Source of the DNA: Planctomycetota bacterium | GTDB lineage: Bacteria; Planctomycetota; Planctomycetia; Pirellulales; Lacipirellulaceae | Direction of reading: 5' to 3' | Assembly: GCA_029259915.1 (NCBI GenBank) | Contig: JAJDED010000051.1 | Coordinates: 1-60,360 of the forward strand | DNA length: 60,360 nt | In this document: piece after piece, positions 8,020-16,527 of the stretch | Layout of the letters: each line of letters opens with the position of its first letter | Position numbering within the stretch: the stretch's first letter is position 1 | The notes under the pieces: model-generated | Databases searched by the model: none | What the model saw: the letters and a program-made list of their open reading frames with translations, nothing else | Told to the model about the DNA's origin: nothing | Made by a program: the position numbers and the translations under genes

Positions 8020-8099
8020 TCCGTAGGATGGGACAAAGCGTAGCGGCGGCCCATCGATTCGTTTGACTTTGAATCCGACGATACGATGGGCCTATCACT
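8020..8099. repeat. 'GTAGGATG...' repeat, second copy
   Basis: CCGTAGGATGGGACAAAGCG then 'TAGCGGCGGCCCATCGATTCGTTTGAC' matches, in direct orientation, the reverse strand of the repeat at 2975-3021 (only a few mismatches in about 50). It lies just downstream of the EF-G-like gene end. Confidence 0.7.
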
Positions 8100-8163
8100 T
8101 ACCTTTGTACGGCTTCACCCATCTTCTCAGTGATCTCTGTGGCTAAGCAATTAAAGGATCCGT

Positions 8164-10254
8164 CTAATCCTCGTCTTTAGCCAGCTTCGCTTGGGAGATG
8201 ATTTCCTGCTGGACGTTGCCGGGGACCACCTCGTAATGCGAAAATTCCATCGAGTAGCTCCCCTGCCCGCCGGTCATTGAAGAAAGGGTCCGAGCATACG
8301 TCGCGGCCTCCGCTAGCGGAACTTTTGCCTCCACGGTGGTCATGCCACCGCCGGCCGATTCCATGCCCGACATTTGGCCACGCCGCCCCGAAAGATCGCT
8401 GGAAACGTCGCCCACGTTGTCGGCAGGAACGGTGATGTGCATGTTGACAATCGGCTCCAACAGCGAAGGTCTCGCTTCCTGGAACACCTTCGCGAATGCT
8501 TTGTTGGCCGCGATTTTGAATGCCGTTTCGTTGCTGTCGACCGGGTGGTCCTTGCCAAAGTGAACTTCCACACACACGTTTTGCACCGGATAGCCGGCAA
8601 CCACGCCTTGCTGAACTCGTTGCAGGAAACCCTTTTCAATGGCTGGCATAAAGTTGCCAGGTATCGAACCACCGACGACCGAATCGAGCCAAATAAAATT
8701 GCTCTTCTCGTGAAAGTGTTTGCTCTTGAGCTGAGGAAAGCGGGCTTTGACGGCGTATTCCTCGGGGTCGGTGCCCTCGGGAAAAGGAAACATGCGGATA
8801 TGGACTTCGCCAAACTGGCCGGCACCGCCCGATTGTTTCTTATGCCGATAGCTGCCGTCGGCGTTGGTTTGGATGGTTTCCCGATACGGAATTTTTGGCT
8901 CTTTGGTTTCAACCTCGACTTTGTCCCGGCGCTTGAGCCGTTCCTGAATCAGCATCAAATGCAATTCGCTCATGCCGGTAAGCACCATCTCTTTGGTCTC
9001 GGCATCGTGCTCGAGATGGATCGTGGCATCTTCTTCCGTGATTTTGTGAAGCGAGCCGGAAAGCTTCGCCTCGTCGCCGCGGCTCTTCGGGGCCACTGCC
9101 AAACCAACCATCGGCGTGGGAAACTGAATCGGCGGCAGCTCCACTTTGCCCATCGAAGTCCCGGTATGCAAATCTTCGCATTTGGCCACGGCACAGATTT
9201 CCCCCGGCCCGGCATCCTCGATCGGCGACGTCTCTCCCGCTTGCACCTCCAGCAGCGGGCCCAGCTTGATCCCCTTGCGCGCCCCGGGCGATTCGACCGT
9301 GGCATCCTTCTTCAACGTCCCGGAAAAAACGCGGATAAAACTCAACCGCTGCACGAACGGATCGATGCGCGTTTTGAACACCTGCGCGGCCAAAGGTGCG
9401 CTCGGGTCTGGCTTGAGGGTGATCGAATCGCCATCCTTCGTAGCGGTCCGCACAACTGCCGTGGGCGGAAGCGCGGTTTGCACCAGCACGTCCATCAACT
9501 CGGCAACACCCACTTCTTTTTTGGTCGAAACGCAAACAATCGGCGTCAGCGAACCCGCCGCAATCGACTCGACCATCAGCCGGCCAAGTTCCTCGGACGA
9601 TGGCAATTCGCCCTCGAAATAACGCTCCATCACCGCCTCGTCCACTTCGATAATCGATTCGATCAACGACTCGTTTATCTCCGCGGGCGCAATGGCCGCG
9701 CCCTCGGTATCCTCGGGCACATTCAGCGTACTCGCCACACCGCGTAGCGAATCGCCCAATCCCAGCGGTACGTTCAGCAGCGCACAGCTGTTGCCAAATA
9801 TCTCTTTGATCGAATCGATCAGCGCGGGAAAATCGATGTTGTCTGTATCGAGTTTGGTAAGCACCAGAATCCTGCCGCAACCCGCCTTCCCCGCTTCGTT
9901 CCACGCGCGGCGCGTATTGACCTTGATCCCTGCATGGGCGTCGATCGCTATCAGCGAAGTTTCCACAGCACGCAACGAACCAATCATCTGCCCGACCAAA
10001 TCAGGATAGCCGGGAGTGTCGATCACGTTGAATCGCTTGCCGCCATGGTCGAAGTGGACTACCGTTGCTTCGATCGAGTGTTTGTGATGCTTTTCTTCTT
10101 CGTCGAAATCACAAATACTGGTGCCCGCGTCAACACTCGGCTTGGCGTTGACCGCGCCACTCTGGACCAGCAACTGATCGACCAAGGTCGTCTTGCCCGA
10201 GTTGCCATGGCCGCAAATCGCGAGGTTGCGAATATCATCCACTTTCCTGGCCAT
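8164..10254 (-). CDS. EF-G-like translational GTPase (second EF-G paralogue)
   Basis: This 696-residue protein has the full five-domain EF-G plan: GTPase domain with P-loop GHGNSGKT at 15-22, beta-barrel domain II from about 290, and domains III-V with the 'KQSGGAGQFGEV' and 'MEFSHYEVVPGNVQQEI' segments. It is a paralogue and not the main translocase: G3 reads DTPGYPD instead of DTPGHVD, so the catalytic histidine is Tyr83, and G4 reads TKLD instead of NKMD. Such EF-G-2/FusA2-type proteins bind ribosomes and have poorly known roles. AGGGAGACACG before the ATG is a good ribosome site. It stands alone, far from str-operon genes, supporting a non-canonical role. Confidence 0.88.
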   Translation of the reverse strand: MARKVDDIRNLAICGHGNSGKTTLVDQLLVQSGAVNAKPSVDAGTSICDFDEEEKHHKHSIEATVVHFDHGGKRFNVIDTPGYPDLVGQMIGSLRAVETSLIAIDAHAGIKVNTRRAWNEAGKAGCGRILVLTKLDTDNIDFPALIDSIKEIFGNSCALLNVPLGLGDSLRGVASTLNVPEDTEGAAIAPAEINESLIESIIEVDEAVMERYFEGELPSSEELGRLMVESIAAGSLTPIVCVSTKKEVGVAELMDVLVQTALPPTAVVRTATKDGDSITLKPDPSAPLAAQVFKTRIDPFVQRLSFIRVFSGTLKKDATVESPGARKGIKLGPLLEVQAGETSPIEDAGPGEICAVAKCEDLHTGTSMGKVELPPIQFPTPMVGLAVAPKSRGDEAKLSGSLHKITEEDATIHLEHDAETKEMVLTGMSELHLMLIQERLKRRDKVEVETKEPKIPYRETIQTNADGSYRHKKQSGGAGQFGEVHIRMFPFPEGTDPEEYAVKARFPQLKSKHFHEKSNFIWLDSVVGGSIPGNFMPAIEKGFLQRVQQGVVAGYPVQNVCVEVHFGKDHPVDSNETAFKIAANKAFAKVFQEARPSLLEPIVNMHITVPADNVGDVSSDLSGRRGQMSGMESAGGGMTTVEAKVPLAEAATYARTLSSMTGGQGSYSMEFSHYEVVPGNVQQEIISQAKLAKDED

Positions 10255-10324
10255 CGTGTCTCCCTATCAGAAGCTTTCGCTTAATCTAATTTTATAAAAA
10301 GGTGTTAGGAACTAGGAGCTAGAA

Positions 10325-10360
10325 AATTCCGCATTCCGATTTCCAAATTCCGAATTCAAA
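10325..10360. repeat. 'ATTCCGAATTCC' array (single arm)
   Basis: AATTCCGCATTCCGATTTCC then AAATTCCGAATTC is a short array of 7-8-base units. The same family forms a full inverted pair after rho (55127-55267). It lies immediately 3' of hisA. Confidence 0.55.
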
Positions 10361-10363
10361 TAA

Positions 10364-11107
10364 TCAGCCTTTCGAAGCTGAAATGTGTTGTGTTCGATCG
10401 GCCGCAGCTAACGCATCTGAGAGCGCGAGCGTGCCGGCGTACAAGGCGCGGCCAATGATGGCCCCCGCCAGACCCGATGCGGCTAGCTGCTTGACGTCGT
10501 CGACAGTCGTGACTCCCCCCGAAGCGATCACCGGCACGCTGGCGTGTTGTTGCATTTGGGCCATCGCGGCGACGTTGGGTCCGGCAAGCATCCCGTCCGT
10601 AGCGATGTCGGTATAAACAATGGCCGCCAGTGGAACCTCACTAAACTGCTCCGCCAAATCGGTCGCAGCAACGCTACTCGTTTCCAACCAGCCGTCGGTC
10701 GCCACCAAACCATCTCGGGCATCGATGCCCAGCACCAATCGCCCTGGAAACATCGCAGCCATCTCGCAAAACCACTCGCTGCTTTTCAGCGCCGAAGTGC
10801 CCAGCACCAACCGATGCAGCCCCGCCTCCAGCAGCACCTCAATCGCTTCCTGATCGCGAATGCCACCGCCAAGTTCGCACTCCATGTCGACCGCTTCCAC
10901 AATCGACTCGACCACGGCAAGATTCGCTGGCTTCCCCTCACGGGCACCATCGAGATCGACCAGATGCAAATACTTGGCACCCTGCTGCTGAAACGAGAGC
11001 GCGACCGCCACCGGATCGTCAGAAAACACGGTTTCCTTTTGGTAATCTCCCTGTTCGAGGCGAACACACTTGCCGCCCAAGAGATCTATGGCAGGCCAAA
11101 TTTGCAT
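10364..11107 (-). CDS. hisA: phosphoribosylformimino-5-aminoimidazole carboxamide ribotide isomerase HisA
   Basis: HisA catalyses the Amadori-type isomerisation of ProFAR to PRFAR, fourth step of histidine synthesis. The sequence has the family opening 'IWPAIDLLGGKCVRLEQGDY', with the first catalytic Asp in PAIDL, the phosphate-binding 'GGGIRD' and 'ASGGVTT', the second catalytic Asp in 'YTDIATDGM', and 'GAIIGRALYAG'. These are both halves of the (beta/alpha)8 barrel. The open frame extends 38 codons further upstream, but the family starts at MQIWPAID, so the ATG at 11107 was chosen. hisH lies upstream on the same strand, separated by a 291-bp stretch with an inverted array; no hisF, hisI or hisB is present here, so the his genes are partly dispersed. 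Confidence 0.93.
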   Translation of the reverse strand: MQIWPAIDLLGGKCVRLEQGDYQKETVFSDDPVAVALSFQQQGAKYLHLVDLDGAREGKPANLAVVESIVEAVDMECELGGGIRDQEAIEVLLEAGLHRLVLGTSALKSSEWFCEMAAMFPGRLVLGIDARDGLVATDGWLETSSVAATDLAEQFSEVPLAAIVYTDIATDGMLAGPNVAAMAQMQQHASVPVIASGGVTTVDDVKQLAASGLAGAIIGRALYAGTLALSDALAAADRTQHISASKG

Positions 11108-11247
11108 ATCGCGTTTCCACCGATCTGTGTCCGCACGGGCGAAGAGTAGAGAACCGTAAATATCGCACAGAACGACGCCATTTTCAAGCGGCGCAACCCT
11201 CCGGAAAATAGCCAAGGGCATGGGTACTTACCCGTATTTTTACAAGA

Positions 11248-11379
11248 TTACCACAGAGGCACGGAGGACACTGAGGAAAAAAGAATAGAAGGAAATGGGG
11301 AATGGAAGGAATAGTCTTTTCCTCCTATTCCCATATTCCTTCGTTCCTTGTCTCCGTGTCCTCCGTGCCTCCGTGGTAA
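11248..11379. repeat. inverted array, family 'CACGGAGGACAC'
   Basis: The left arm TTACCACAGAGGCACGGAGG plus ACACTGAGG pairs with the right arm ending CTCCGTGCCTCCGTGGTAA. The spacer itself is partly self-complementary (GAATAGAAGGAAATGGGGAA against TATTCCCATATTCCTT). The whole forms a ~130-bp imperfect palindrome between hisH and hisA. Confidence 0.75.
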
Positions 11380-11398
11380 AGAATTCTACCCAAGTAGC

Positions 11399-12007
11399 TT
11401 AGCCAAGTTCGGCGAAGTTTTTCAGCAGTTGAAGGCCTGCCGATTGGCTTTTTTCCGGATGGAATTGGGTTGCGAAAAGGTTGTCGCGGCAAATGGCTGC
11501 GCAAAACGGCTCGGGATAGTCGGCTTCGCCCGCTACGACTTCGCTTTCTGCCGGCGTGACGTAGTACGAATGCACAAAATAGAAATGCGAGCATTCATCC
11601 ACTCCATCCAACAGCGGGGAATCGCTCCGCCACCGGACTTCATTCCACCCCATGTGGGGCACTTTGTACTCGCTCGGCAATTCAAATTTCTTCACTTCGC
11701 CGGGAAGGATTCCCAACCCGACATGCTCGCCATCTTCGGTGCTACGCTCGAACAGTAGTTGTAGCCCCAAGCAGATCCCAAAGAATGGCTTGTTATCAGC
11801 GATCGCACTGCGAATCGGTTCCACCAACTCACGACGTTCGAGTTCGGCAATCGCATCGGCAAACGCCCCCACGCCGGGAAGCACAAGTTTGGATGCCTGC
11901 GAAATCACCGCCGGATCGCTGGTGACCGCTGCAGCGTGCCCCACGCGCTCAAACGCCTTTTGCACACTGCGAAGGTTACCCATTTGGTAGTCGATAATCA
12001 CAATCAT
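11399..12007 (-). CDS. hisH: imidazole glycerol phosphate synthase, glutamine amidotransferase subunit HisH
   Basis: HisH releases ammonia from glutamine and passes it to HisF for imidazole glycerol phosphate formation. The class I amidotransferase triad is present: nucleophile Cys79 in 'FFGICLGLQ' and His/Glu in 'FHPEKS' near the C-terminus; 'LPGVGAF' forms the oxyanion region. At 202 residues it has the usual length. AAAGGTG lies 7-8 bases before the ATG. Its partner hisF is not in the window. hisA follows on the same strand but with the 130-bp palindrome between them. Confidence 0.95.
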   Translation of the reverse strand: MIVIIDYQMGNLRSVQKAFERVGHAAAVTSDPAVISQASKLVLPGVGAFADAIAELERRELVEPIRSAIADNKPFFGICLGLQLLFERSTEDGEHVGLGILPGEVKKFELPSEYKVPHMGWNEVRWRSDSPLLDGVDECSHFYFVHSYYVTPAESEVVAGEADYPEPFCAAICRDNLFATQFHPEKSQSAGLQLLKNFAELG

Positions 12008-12067
12008 CCGGATTCACCTTTTCTCTGCAGCATATCCCAGTTCGCCTGCCGCTTGCGATTTAGCGGA

Positions 12068-12202
12068 CACTAGTGCTTTGTCAGAGCTTAATTTTAGGGT
12101 GAGCCGAACGCGCTAGCGTCGGGTGAACCTGGGAAAACCCGCGGCTAGCGCCGTCGGCTCACATCACGAACCCTAATTCTTAGCTTTGACAGAACACTAG
12201 TG
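12068..12202. mobile_element. MITE-like element, copy A
   Basis: Both ends carry CACTAGTG followed inward by an inverted repeat: left TAGTGCTTTGTCAGAGCTTA, right (reversed) TAGTGTTCTGTCAAAGCTAA, both leading to TTAGGGT. The centre is a 25-bp imperfect stem with GCTAGC in each arm (GAGCCGAACGCGCTAGCG and GGCTAGCGCCGTCGGCTC). It encodes nothing. An almost identical copy lies in inverse orientation at 13360-13481; together they bracket the OmpA-type gene. Confidence 0.8.
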
Positions 12203-12293
12203 AGACACGCCAAGCAACAGACAGTTCGCCCAGGACGAAAGATGATTCTAATCGAGAAAGTTCACAAATGCACTGGGGCAGATGCAAACAGCG

Positions 12294-13118
12294 TTAGCGG
12301 CTCGCCATGCGCTCCGGATAGACGACAAACTCGATCCGTCGGTTGCGTGCCTTGCCAGAATCGGTGGCATTAGAAACCACCGGATGATTCGCCCCATGGC
12401 CAATGACGAAAATCTGTCGAACTGGCAACGTGCTGCGCTGAACCAGAGCGTTATAAATCGCCAACGCCTGGGCAGCAGAAAGATGGTGGTGGCTGGGGAA
12501 CTGCTGCGAATGGGTCGGCGAATCGTCGGTATGGCCTTCGATGCCAATCAGTTGTTCGGGGAATTTTCGCCGCAATTCGGAAGCGACGTTCTGAATCATC
12601 GGCTCCACGCCATTCTTCAAATAAGGGCTTCCCGGCATAAAGAGCTGGTCGGCCGAGACTTCAACGCGTACCACGTCGCCATCCTGCCGCACCGTGGCCC
12701 CTGGAATACTCGAGATCGCCAGATTCTTCAGCAAGCTATTGTTCGCCCGGATTTCTGCCCCGGCCCGCTGCTGAGCCGATGCCATCAACGCCGAAGTCTT
12801 GGTCTGCAGTTGGCTATTATTCTGACGCAATGAAAGCAACTGATCGGTGGTCGTGCGCAATTGGTCGCGAGTGGTCGTCACCTCGTCGGTCAGCAGTTGA
12901 ATTTGCTGACGCGATTGGGCAAGCAGCGTTTCCAGTTCTTGATTGTCCTTGTCGAGCGATTGCGCCCGTGTTTGATATTCTTGCGTCTGCTGAGCGAGTG
13001 TTTGCATCTGTTGCTGCAAAGGGACATTCGCGGTTTGATTTGGCTTAAACACCAACCGCCCGCAACCGCTCGACACGAGCAATACGGCCATCGCAAAAAA
13101 AGTCGTCGTACGGAACAC
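12294..13118 (-). CDS. OmpA-family peptidoglycan-associated lipoprotein
   Basis: After a hydrophobic leader 'FFAMAVLLVSSGC' with a lipobox ending at Cys, the protein has a long Gln-rich coiled coil (about residues 35-120, QQQMQTLAQQTQEYQTRAQS). The C-terminal OmpA-like domain follows, with 'EGHTDDSPTHSQQFPSHHHLSAAQALAI' and 'HGANHPVVSNATDSGKARNRRIEFVV', the peptidoglycan-binding signature. It probably ties the cell envelope together or acts as a periplasmic spacer. The open frame extends to 13265, but the extra N-terminus is implausible; a GTG at 13118 places the signal peptide correctly. The start remains uncertain because no good ribosome site is seen. Flanked by two inverted MITE-like copies. 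Confidence 0.8.
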   Translation of the reverse strand: MFRTTTFFAMAVLLVSSGCGRLVFKPNQTANVPLQQQMQTLAQQTQEYQTRAQSLDKDNQELETLLAQSRQQIQLLTDEVTTTRDQLRTTTDQLLSLRQNNSQLQTKTSALMASAQQRAGAEIRANNSLLKNLAISSIPGATVRQDGDVVRVEVSADQLFMPGSPYLKNGVEPMIQNVASELRRKFPEQLIGIEGHTDDSPTHSQQFPSHHHLSAAQALAIYNALVQRSTLPVRQIFVIGHGANHPVVSNATDSGKARNRRIEFVVYPERMASR

Positions 13119-13560
13119 GTTTTCGATTCCAAGTCGGAAAATAGTCAAACACTTCGCGCCAGCGCGGGAAATTTTCCCCACTCTATCCGCGGAACCGTAG
13201 CAAGCACTCCGGAGGCTCACAAGCCCAACTCCGCGGGCAAGCTCATCTAGGTACAGGAACGCCAATCTGCTGTTTTGCTAGCAAGAATAGTGCTGGCAGA
13301 ATTTTGACGCAAAGGAATTGGGATAACTATGTCCCTGAAAGAAGGGGCGTCTCGTACACCGTCAAAGCTAAGAATTAGGGTTCGTGATGTGAGCCGACGG
13401 CGCTAGCCGCGGGTTTTCCCAGGTACACCCGACGCTAGCGCGTTCGGCTCACCCTAAAATTAAGCTTTGACAATGCACTAGAACCCATTTCAAAACCACC
13501 AAATCGTGTCAATATCCTGAAGAATTTCATCCCAAAATAGGGTTTTGAAACTGGTTCTAG
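13119..13560. other. intergenic region carrying two repeat elements
   Basis: It contains the second MITE-like copy (13360-13481) and, abutting it, a second and different terminal-inverted-repeat element (13478-13561). The part from 13119 to 13359 includes the possible N-terminal extension of the OmpA-type gene and its presumed promoter; no clear -35/-10 pair was seen. Confidence 0.5.
13360..13481. mobile_element. MITE-like element, copy B (inverted relative to copy A)
   Basis: Read on the minus strand it gives CTAGTGCATTGTCAAAGCTT and then the same body as copy A with only a few mismatches in about 120 bases. The end distal to the CTAG lacks the terminal CACTAGTG and joins 'CTCGTACACC' directly, so this copy is truncated by a few bases at one end. 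Confidence 0.8.
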
Positions 13561-13561
13561 T
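13478..13561. repeat. small terminal-inverted-repeat element
   Basis: CTAGAACCCATTTCAAAACC at the left is matched by GGTTTTGAAACTGGTTCTAG at the right (18 of 20 complementary). The 44-bp centre is A/T-rich and non-coding. It begins in the CTAG that ends MITE copy B and ends at the stop of the M23 peptidase gene, whose last codon it overlaps by one base. Confidence 0.65.
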
Positions 13562-15711
13562 TAAACCGACTCCCAGAATCTGCTGCCAATTCGCTCAAAA
13601 ACCGAGTCGATGGCATCTCCGTCAGCAGTACGCACATCGCGAAATTGCCGAACACGCGCCCGATCGGTCGATTCATACGCCGAATCAAGCGGGATGGCAC
13701 GGACCGTCGTTTCGACAGTTGCCGCTTCCACTGGCTCGTCTGGAAAAACAAATGTCTGCGGCTCTTCTGCATTCTTGGCCAACAAAGCGTCATCAAAAAA
13801 GAACTCCGGGCCAGCAGGCACGTCGCCTTGCGATGCCAGTGCGGAGAGTGGGCCCGTCACCGTTCCTTCCACGGCAAACGTAAACCCAGCTTCACTGGAG
13901 TCATTGGAGTTGATGACGATCTGTCCCGACTTGTTTCCCGTAGCAACGCTATCTAGCCGCAGAGTAAAAGTGTCGCTTGTGCCAGCGGGAATTGTTGCGC
14001 TGAGCGCTTCAGTAACAGTAAAACCCGTCGGCACTTGCACATTGCTAACGCTAAGATCGCCGTAGCCGTGATTCTCCACCTTGAATGTCATCGTCGGACC
14101 CGGCTGACCTTGGACGACCGAGCCCAAATCAAACGGCGTCGTACGATCGTCGATGATGTAGGTGCCAGCCGTGTTCTCGAACACACGAATTTCAGGAAGT
14201 GAGCTGCCGACTTCAAACGTTTGCTCGCCGACTTTCACATCGTTAAAAAGAAAATCGACGCGCCAAGTACCGGCAATCGCTTCGGTGAATCCGGGTCGAT
14301 ACCAGCCCCACTCCCAACCGTTGATCGCCGTTTTTCCATATTGCAGTTCCCATAAGGCGAGGTCGGTATCATCGACGGACCCACTGAAATTGGCATCCCC
14401 ATCCGATTTGGACGCTCCGGAAGTTGTGCCGGCATTTCGCTGCCAGGCGAGGAAATCGAAACCGTCGGTGTCGCCGTCATCCTGAAAGTCGGTGGGCTGG
14501 GTAAACATCACGTTGCCAAAATCAACGACCAATGACCCGTTGGGGCGATACAGTTGTGCCCGCCAGGTGTCGCCTGCCTCGACAGAGCTAAAAATCGCCC
14601 AGGCATAAATCTCTTGCCCAGTGGTGGGGAATGTATCGATGTCCGAGACTTTCTCCAACACCTGCTCGAAGGAAGGACCAAAGAAAGTCTGGGCGCCGTC
14701 GACAAAGTCGTTGGTCACACCAAAATCAAGCAAATTGTTGGGCAATACCGGATCAATCACGTAAGGCAACGGGCTCACAAAATAGTCGTTGGGAGCGGCA
14801 AACGGATCGACGGGCGACTTGTTGTGTTGGATCTCGAAATGCAAATGCGGTCCAGCAGAATTGCCGGAGCTACCCACCAGTCCAATCACTTGCCCAGCAG
14901 TCACAACGTCGTTGACAGCCACGGTGATGCTGTCGCGCCGCAGGTGGTAGTACTGGCTGACCCAGCCATTGCCGTGATCGACGAAGACGAAGTTGCCCGG
15001 ATCGCCGAACTGCAGGAATGTCTCTCGATCAAAGAAGCCGTCACGTACTTCCATCACCGTTCCAGCCGCGGCTGCAAGGACCTGTACGCCGGCATCCTGG
15101 GCGGCGAAGTTGGTGATGGGAAAATCGAGTCCATTGTGAAAGTCGCGCGTGGTGGTGGTATTGCCTTGAAAGTCTTGGAAAAAGTCCACCGGGTCATCGG
15201 CAAAAAACTTGGGATTGACGTCGACGTAACCGCCTAACACCCAATCCGTATTCTGAGTGCCGGCCAAAGGAGTAATGAACTTGTTTGGCAAAGAGGTCGG
15301 GGCCAAGGGCGTGAACGGCGAGAGCGTGATCGAGTTGTTCCCCTCGTTCGATTCAGTCACTCCATCGTTGCTATCGACAGTCACGGTTATCACGTGCGAT
15401 GCACCAGCCTGGGCGATCCATCCGCCGTGGAACCAGAAGAGGTCGACGTTGGTTCCCGCAAAGCCTTGAAAACCGAACTGCTCGGTTTTCACGCCGTCCA
15501 TCTCCCAACTGATGTCATAGAAATCAGCCGGCGTAAGATCAGTCATGCGGTAGTGAACCCGAGTATAAACCTTTTCGCCGACCGTAGGCGTCGACCCGGT
15601 AAGCTCACCAATGGCATTGGTGAAATCCACAGAAACGATTTCTAAGTCAGCCGCCAGCAACTGACGGCTCTCCAGCATTTCGAAACTAAGTCGCTTGCAT
15701 CGAGTCCCCAT
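13561..15711 (-). CDS. secreted M23 (LytM-type) metallopeptidase with CARDB, dockerin-like and choice-of-anchor D domains
   Basis: The N-terminus 'RLSFEMLESRQLLAAD' is the planctomycete-type export leader that ends in LLAA. Domains in order: CARDB-like sandwich (about 25-130, 'DSNDGVTESNEGNN'); M23 peptidase (about 165-310) with first zinc ligands in 'DFHNGLDFPI' and the third in 'GPHLHFEI', plus 'GNGWVSQYYHL'; a dockerin-like segment near 415-460 with paired 'DDGDTDGFDFLAW' and 'DGDANFSGSVDDTDLALW' calcium loops; and a choice-of-anchor D / HYDIN-like sandwich (about 535-640). M23 enzymes cut peptide cross-links in cell walls or other Gly-rich chains. In a planctomycete it may remodel the sacculus or attack prey. 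The final ~70 residues are without a recognised domain. It stands alone. Confidence 0.82.
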   Translation of the reverse strand: MGTRCKRLSFEMLESRQLLAADLEIVSVDFTNAIGELTGSTPTVGEKVYTRVHYRMTDLTPADFYDISWEMDGVKTEQFGFQGFAGTNVDLFWFHGGWIAQAGASHVITVTVDSNDGVTESNEGNNSITLSPFTPLAPTSLPNKFITPLAGTQNTDWVLGGYVDVNPKFFADDPVDFFQDFQGNTTTTRDFHNGLDFPITNFAAQDAGVQVLAAAAGTVMEVRDGFFDRETFLQFGDPGNFVFVDHGNGWVSQYYHLRRDSITVAVNDVVTAGQVIGLVGSSGNSAGPHLHFEIQHNKSPVDPFAAPNDYFVSPLPYVIDPVLPNNLLDFGVTNDFVDGAQTFFGPSFEQVLEKVSDIDTFPTTGQEIYAWAIFSSVEAGDTWRAQLYRPNGSLVVDFGNVMFTQPTDFQDDGDTDGFDFLAWQRNAGTTSGASKSDGDANFSGSVDDTDLALWELQYGKTAINGWEWGWYRPGFTEAIAGTWRVDFLFNDVKVGEQTFEVGSSLPEIRVFENTAGTYIIDDRTTPFDLGSVVQGQPGPTMTFKVENHGYGDLSVSNVQVPTGFTVTEALSATIPAGTSDTFTLRLDSVATGNKSGQIVINSNDSSEAGFTFAVEGTVTGPLSALASQGDVPAGPEFFFDDALLAKNAEEPQTFVFPDEPVEAATVETTVRAIPLDSAYESTDRARVRQFRDVRTADGDAIDSVFERIGSRFWESV

Positions 15712-15858
15712 TCAACGAGTCTCTCTAGTGTTCATTTGAAAACCCACACATGCAGTGATCCTCATTCTAACTAGGGGCGTCACATCGCGTCCAGCGCGCG
15801 ATGGATTTCTCGCCATAATTCCAGGACGAAAACGCTGATCGCGGCAGCGGACGACTTT

Positions 15859-16368
15859 TCAGCGGTCCACATTCATGGGAAACGTTGGCAAATGCACGTC
15901 GGGATATTGCCCGTAAAACCGCTTGATGTAATTGCGATGCCACCGTTGAGGCTTGTGTGGCTCCCAGCCGAAACGCTTCATCAGCCGCTCGGAAAGACGC
16001 CCATTGAAGGCGTCGCACAACAGGGCATCTGTTTGCTTGAGTCGCGCAAGGGCATCGAGGGTCTTCAATGCCCGGCAACCACTGGAATAGGTGGTTCCGC
16101 GAGTGGAGACTAAGTATTTCAAGGCCAGAAAGTTTGGATGCCGCCAGGGCTGATTGTAGTACAGCAAGCACCGGTCCGCCTGGCCGCGGGCATGGTACAC
16201 AGGCCCCACGGGCCAAACTTCCGGCCAGGCGATCAGTTTGGGCCAAAGCCGAAAGTGAATCGCAATCAGCTCTCCGCCGGAGGTTTCAATCACTCCGTAC
16301 CGCCGGCGTCGGATTGCAGCTTGCGCGGTATCCCAGTCGGTTTCAGATTGCCAAACGATCGATCGCAT
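15859..16368 (-). CDS. unrecognised conserved-looking protein, 169 residues
   Basis: I do not recognise a named family. The protein is rich in Trp and Arg, with a C-terminal half 'TDALLCDAFNGRLSERLMKRFGWEPH' and 'RWHRNYIKRFYG' that looks like a folded, conserved core; the arrangement of 'R..ERLMKRFGWE' recalls the last helix-strand of acetyltransferase (GNAT) folds, but no acetyl-CoA loop is visible. No signal peptide or membrane helix. It lies 147 bases upstream of the M23 gene on the same strand and may share its transcript. Confidence 0.6.
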   Translation of the reverse strand: MRSIVWQSETDWDTAQAAIRRRRYGVIETSGGELIAIHFRLWPKLIAWPEVWPVGPVYHARGQADRCLLYYNQPWRHPNFLALKYLVSTRGTTYSSGCRALKTLDALARLKQTDALLCDAFNGRLSERLMKRFGWEPHKPQRWHRNYIKRFYGQYPDVHLPTFPMNVDR

Positions 16369-16414
16369 TGCGAAACTCGTTTTCTCCGCTTACTTGGTAC
16401 TACAGCGCCATGAT

Positions 16415-16492
16415 GAACCACAACGGCACAACGGACACAACGAAAAGTGCACTATTCTGCTATCACGTCGTGCTCGTTGTGTCGTCGTGGTT
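16415..16492. repeat. inverted array, family 'CACAACGGCACAACGGACAC'
   Basis: The left arm GAACCACAACGGCACAACGG plus ACACAACG pairs with the right arm CGTGCTCGTTGTGTCGTCGT plus GGTTC. The right arm with its upstream 'CTATTCTGCTATCACG' is repeated nearly base for base at 20242-20283. Confidence 0.75.
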
Positions 16493-16527
16493 CTCTGTAC
16501 TAAAGCTGTAAGCTCTAGTTTCGAGCA

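Noticed and set aside
8374..9747. A 457-codon open frame opposite the EF-G-like gene
   Set aside because: Same reason: antisense shadow of a G/C-biased gene.
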